Positions 5,933 through 7,570 of a stretch of 7,570 nucleotides of DNA are shown here, one piece after another. The stretch comes from Lawsonibacter sp. GTDB taxonomy: Bacteria; Bacillota; Clostridia; Oscillospirales; Oscillospiraceae. The stretch is from the NCBI GenBank assembly GCA_022798155.1, contig JAAWLY010000106.1:1-7570 (forward strand). The letters are read 5' to 3'. Position 1 is the first letter of the stretch. Every line of letters starts with the position of its first letter. Under the pieces are notes generated by a model. It did no database searches and was not told the DNA's origin. It saw nothing but the letters and a program-made list of their open reading frames with translations. The position numbers were made by a program, and so were the translations under genes.

Positions 5933-6796
5933 ATGTGGCTGTCCGACAGGTGGAGCGACTACGAGCTGATCGACTGCGGTCGGGGGGAAAAGCTGGAGCG
6001 CTGGGGGGACCAGCTGCTGGTCCGGCCCGACCCCCAGGCCATCTGGAGCACCCCCCGCTCCCACCCGGGCTGGAAGAAAAACGCCGGACGGTACGCCCGC
6101 TCCTCCACCGGGGGCGGCCAGTGGCAGAACCGCTCCATGCCGGAGCGGTGGACGGTGGGCTACGGGGCGCTGACCTTCAATGTCAAGCCCATGAACTTTA
6201 AACACACCGGCCTGTTCCCTGAGCAGGCCGCCAACTGGGACTTCGCCATGGAGCAGATCAAAGCCGCCGGCCGGCCGGTGAATGTGCTCAACCTCTTCGC
6301 CTACACCGGCGGGGCCACCGTGGCCTGCGCCGCCGCCGGGGCCTCGGTTTGCCATGTGGACGCCGCCCGCGGGATGGTCCAGTGGGCCAAAGAGAACGCC
6401 AAGAGCTCCGGGCTGGAGGGGGGGCCCATCCGCTGGATTGTGGACGACTGCGCCAAGTTTGTAGAGCGGGAGATCCGCCGGGGCCGGCGGTACGACGCCG
6501 TCATCATGGACCCTCCCTCCTACGGCCGGGGCCCCACCGGCGAGGTGTGGAAGCTGGAGGAGAGCCTGTACCCCTTTGTGGAGCTGGTAAGCGGGGTGCT
6601 GTCTGACAATCCGCTGTTTCTCATCCTCAGCTCCTACACCACCGGCCTGGCCCCCAGCGTGGTCACCTATATCCTGGAAACCCTGATCTCCAAAAAATTC
6701 GGCGGGCACACCGTCTCCGACGAGCTGGGCCTGCCCGTCACCCAGACCGGCCTGGCCCTCCCCTGCGGCGCCGCCGGGCGCTGGACCCGGGATTGA
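5933..6796 (+). CDS. Class I SAM-dependent methyltransferase, RlmI/RlmK-like
   Basis: A 287-residue cytoplasmic methyltransferase of the RlmI/RlmK (Methyltrans_SAM) group, whose best known members modify 23S rRNA. SAM-binding motif I is LNLFAYTGGAT (119-129), followed by the acidic residue D143 in HVDAARGM, and motif IV is MDPPSYGRGP (192-201). The HTGLFPEQAANWDF segment (91-104) resembles the 'tG.FlDqR.NR' segment before motif I in RlmI. The N-terminus is short, with no room for the PUA domain of E. coli RlmI. At the position where RlmI has its catalytic cysteine (an SCS motif after motif IV), this protein reads ILSSYTTG (231-238) with no cysteine, so m5C chemistry is doubtful. The start ATG at 5933 has GGGAGGA 9-10 bases upstream. 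The gene is alone on its promoter and precedes ftsE by 216 bases. Family assignment is firm; substrate is unknown. Confidence 0.9.
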   Translation: MWLSDRWSDYELIDCGRGEKLERWGDQLLVRPDPQAIWSTPRSHPGWKKNAGRYARSSTGGGQWQNRSMPERWTVGYGALTFNVKPMNFKHTGLFPEQAANWDFAMEQIKAAGRPVNVLNLFAYTGGATVACAAAGASVCHVDAARGMVQWAKENAKSSGLEGGPIRWIVDDCAKFVEREIRRGRRYDAVIMDPPSYGRGPTGEVWKLEESLYPFVELVSGVLSDNPLFLILSSYTTGLAPSVVTYILETLISKKFGGHTVSDELGLPVTQTGLALPCGAAGRWTRD

Positions 6797-6827
6797 AAAA
6801 AGCCTCTTGCCAATCCGGAGGAAATAA

Positions 6828-6844
6828 GTTACAATAAGGTTACA
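6828..6844 (-). promoter_or_regulatory. Candidate WalR-type direct repeat upstream of ftsE
   Basis: On the minus strand the sequence is TGTAAC-CTTAT-TGTAAC: two identical hexamers separated by exactly 5 bases, that is, one helical turn apart. This fits the published WalR (YycF) box TGTWAH-N5-TGTWAH at every position. It is also the general geometry for OmpR-family regulators. It lies 69 bases upstream of the predicted ftsE -35 box and 31 bases after the methyltransferase stop. WalR controls wall hydrolases in Firmicutes, and FtsEX activates such hydrolases, so the placement makes sense. Binding is inferred. Confidence 0.5.
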
Positions 6845-6899
6845 AAGATGACAAACCGGTAAAGTTCCCCTGGGTCCCCTAAAAAAGGGGGCAGCACAT

Positions 6900-6936
6900 C
6901 CACAGATTGCACATTTACATAAAACACAATCTGTGG
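6900..6936. repeat. 10-base perfect inverted repeat bracketing the ftsE -35 box
   Basis: CCACAGATTG (6900-6909) and CAATCTGTGG (6927-6936) are perfect reverse complements separated by 17 AT-rich bases. The -35 box lies in the spacer, and the right arm ends exactly where the -10 box begins (its final TGG supplies the extended -10). There is no T-run, so a terminator is unlikely. The arrangement suits an operator bound by a dimeric regulator, or a cruciform; no known operator was recognised. Confidence 0.8.
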
Positions 6937-6942
6937 TACACT
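6914..6942 (+). promoter_or_regulatory. Predicted sigma-A promoter of ftsE
   Basis: -35 TTTACA (6914-6919), 17-base spacer, -10 TACACT (6937-6942) with TGG extension. Transcription would start near 6949, giving a leader of about 64 bases. The promoter is embedded in a perfect inverted repeat. The rest of the gap from 6797 to 7012 holds the candidate WalR box and no gene that I can support. Confidence 0.65.
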
Positions 6943-7012
6943 ACACCATTGGAACGTCTCCGGGCTGTGCGGACAGACAGAAATATTGGCTGAGCGAGGA
7001 GCGCAGAGCGGC

Positions 7013-7570
7013 ATGATACGCTTTATTGATGTATTTAAAGAATACGACAACGGCACCAAGGCCCTGAAGGGGGTCAACATACGCATTGACGACGGGGAGT
7101 TCGTCTTTCTGGTGGGTCCCTCCGGGTCGGGCAAGTCCACCCTCATCAAGCTGATTACGGCGGAGATTGCCCCCAGCGACGGCCGGGTGATGGTAAACGG
7201 CTTCAACCTGAACAGCATCAGCCCCCGTCAGGTGCCCCACATGCGCCGGACCCTGGGGGTCATCTTCCAGGACTTCCGGCTGATCGAAAAGAAAACGGTC
7301 TATGAAAACCTGGCCTTCGCCATGCGGGCGGTGGGGGCCTCCAACCGGGAGCTGCGCCGGCGCATCCCCTATGTCCTCCAGCTGGTGGGCCTGGACCAGA
7401 AGGGCGACCGCTACCCCGGCGAAATCTCCGGCGGCGAGCAGCAGCGGGTGGCCATCGCCCGGGCGCTGGTAAACAACCCCAGCATGATTATCGCCGACGA
7501 GCCCACCGGCAACCTGGACCCCCAGCGCTCCCTGGAGATTATGATGCTGCTGGAGCGCATCAACGAGCTG
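7013..7570 (+). CDS. ftsE: FtsE, cell division ABC transporter ATP-binding protein (partial)
   Basis: FtsE is the cytoplasmic ATPase of the FtsEX complex, which signals through the membrane to activate peptidoglycan hydrolases during division or elongation. The first 186 codons are present; the gene runs off the end of the window, where ftsX would be expected next. Visible motifs: Walker A GPSGSGKST (35-43), Q-loop GVIFQDF with Q86, the FtsE-typical FQDFRLI..KTVYENLAFA stretch, ABC signature ISGGEQQR (138-145) and Walker B IIADEPTGNLD (159-169) with catalytic E163. All ATPase residues seen so far are intact. The ATG at 7013 begins MIRFIDVFKEY, the standard FtsE N-terminus; its ribosome binding site AGGAG (6997-7001) is 11 bases upstream, slightly long. 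It has its own promoter and probably starts an ftsEX operon. Confidence 0.95.
   Translation, partial: MIRFIDVFKEYDNGTKALKGVNIRIDDGEFVFLVGPSGSGKSTLIKLITAEIAPSDGRVMVNGFNLNSISPRQVPHMRRTLGVIFQDFRLIEKKTVYENLAFAMRAVGASNRELRRRIPYVLQLVGLDQKGDRYPGEISGGEQQRVAIARALVNNPSMIIADEPTGNLDPQRSLEIMMLLERINEL

Noticed and set aside
5852..6709. 285-codon minus-strand open frame opposite the methyltransferase
   Set aside because: Gly/Ala/Pro/Val-rich shadow of a gene with intact SAM motifs; it would also span both divergent promoters.
6848..6862. ATG-ACA-AAC-CGG-TAA mini-frame between the methyltransferase and ftsE
   Set aside because: Only four codons, and the GGAGG upstream is more than 20 bases away, too far to act as its ribosome binding site.
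6876..6890. CCCCT-AAAAA-AGGGG hairpin as a terminator for the methyltransferase gene
   Set aside because: The stem is only five bases and no T-run follows on either strand. I see no convincing terminator after this gene.
6829..7218. Minus-strand open frames opposite ftsE
   Set aside because: The plus strand encodes FtsE with Walker A, Q-loop, signature and Walker B motifs; the antisense frames have no motif and cover the ftsE promoter.
1..7570. Defence system, biosynthetic cluster, CRISPR or mobile element
   Set aside because: Every sizeable gene fits a conserved chromosomal family; no transposase, integrase, nuclease, toxin or spacer-repeat array is visible.

Overview
The window looks like a piece of chromosome from a GC-rich member of the Clostridia, most like the gut Oscillospiraceae (Flavonifractor/Pseudoflavonifractor type). 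The evidence is the high GC coding sequence, strong AGGAG-type ribosome binding sites, vegetative promoters with TGN-extended -10 boxes, a DUF1385/YqhQ gene next to prmC, a DivIVA-like protein and ftsE. This placement is inferred from gene style; no 16S or marker search was possible. I see no phage, insertion sequence, CRISPR array, tRNA or rRNA.

Layout. Positions 1-5777 are all on the minus strand; 5933-7570 are on the plus strand. Reading the minus strand in its own direction from the divergence point: a DivIVA-like coiled-coil gene (5777-5061) ends in a very strong intrinsic terminator (5053-5022). A new extended -10 promoter (about 4969-4941) then starts a three-gene operon: a secreted lipoprotein with degenerate FG-GAP/calcium-loop repeats (4886-3447), an OmpR-family response regulator (3389-2700) and its HAMP/HisKA sensor kinase (2655-1228). 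A good promoter overlaps the kinase stop codon and starts the next unit: a nested-palindrome leader (1208-1139), the DUF1385 membrane protein YqhQ (1106-132) and the first 36 codons of prmC (110-1, running off the window). On the plus strand, a promoter back-to-back with the DivIVA promoter drives an RlmI-like SAM-dependent methyltransferase (5933-6796). After a 216-base regulatory gap comes ftsE (7013 onward, cut by the window end).

How the parts may work together. The theme is the cell envelope and division: a DivIVA-type scaffold, FtsE (ATPase of the FtsEX complex that controls peptidoglycan hydrolases), and a two-component system with an exported lipoprotein that could sense or report envelope state. 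The gap before ftsE holds a perfect match to the published WalR box pattern and a 10-base inverted repeat bracketing the ftsE -35 box, so ftsE looks tightly regulated. A link between the local response regulator and the ftsE box is only inference.

Most of the window is ordinary conserved chromosome. The least described parts are the lipoprotein-regulator-kinase module, the nested palindromic leader of yqhQ, the ftsE control region, and a methyltransferase that seems to lack the catalytic cysteine of RlmI. Several start codons were moved from the longest open frame on ribosome-binding-site evidence.
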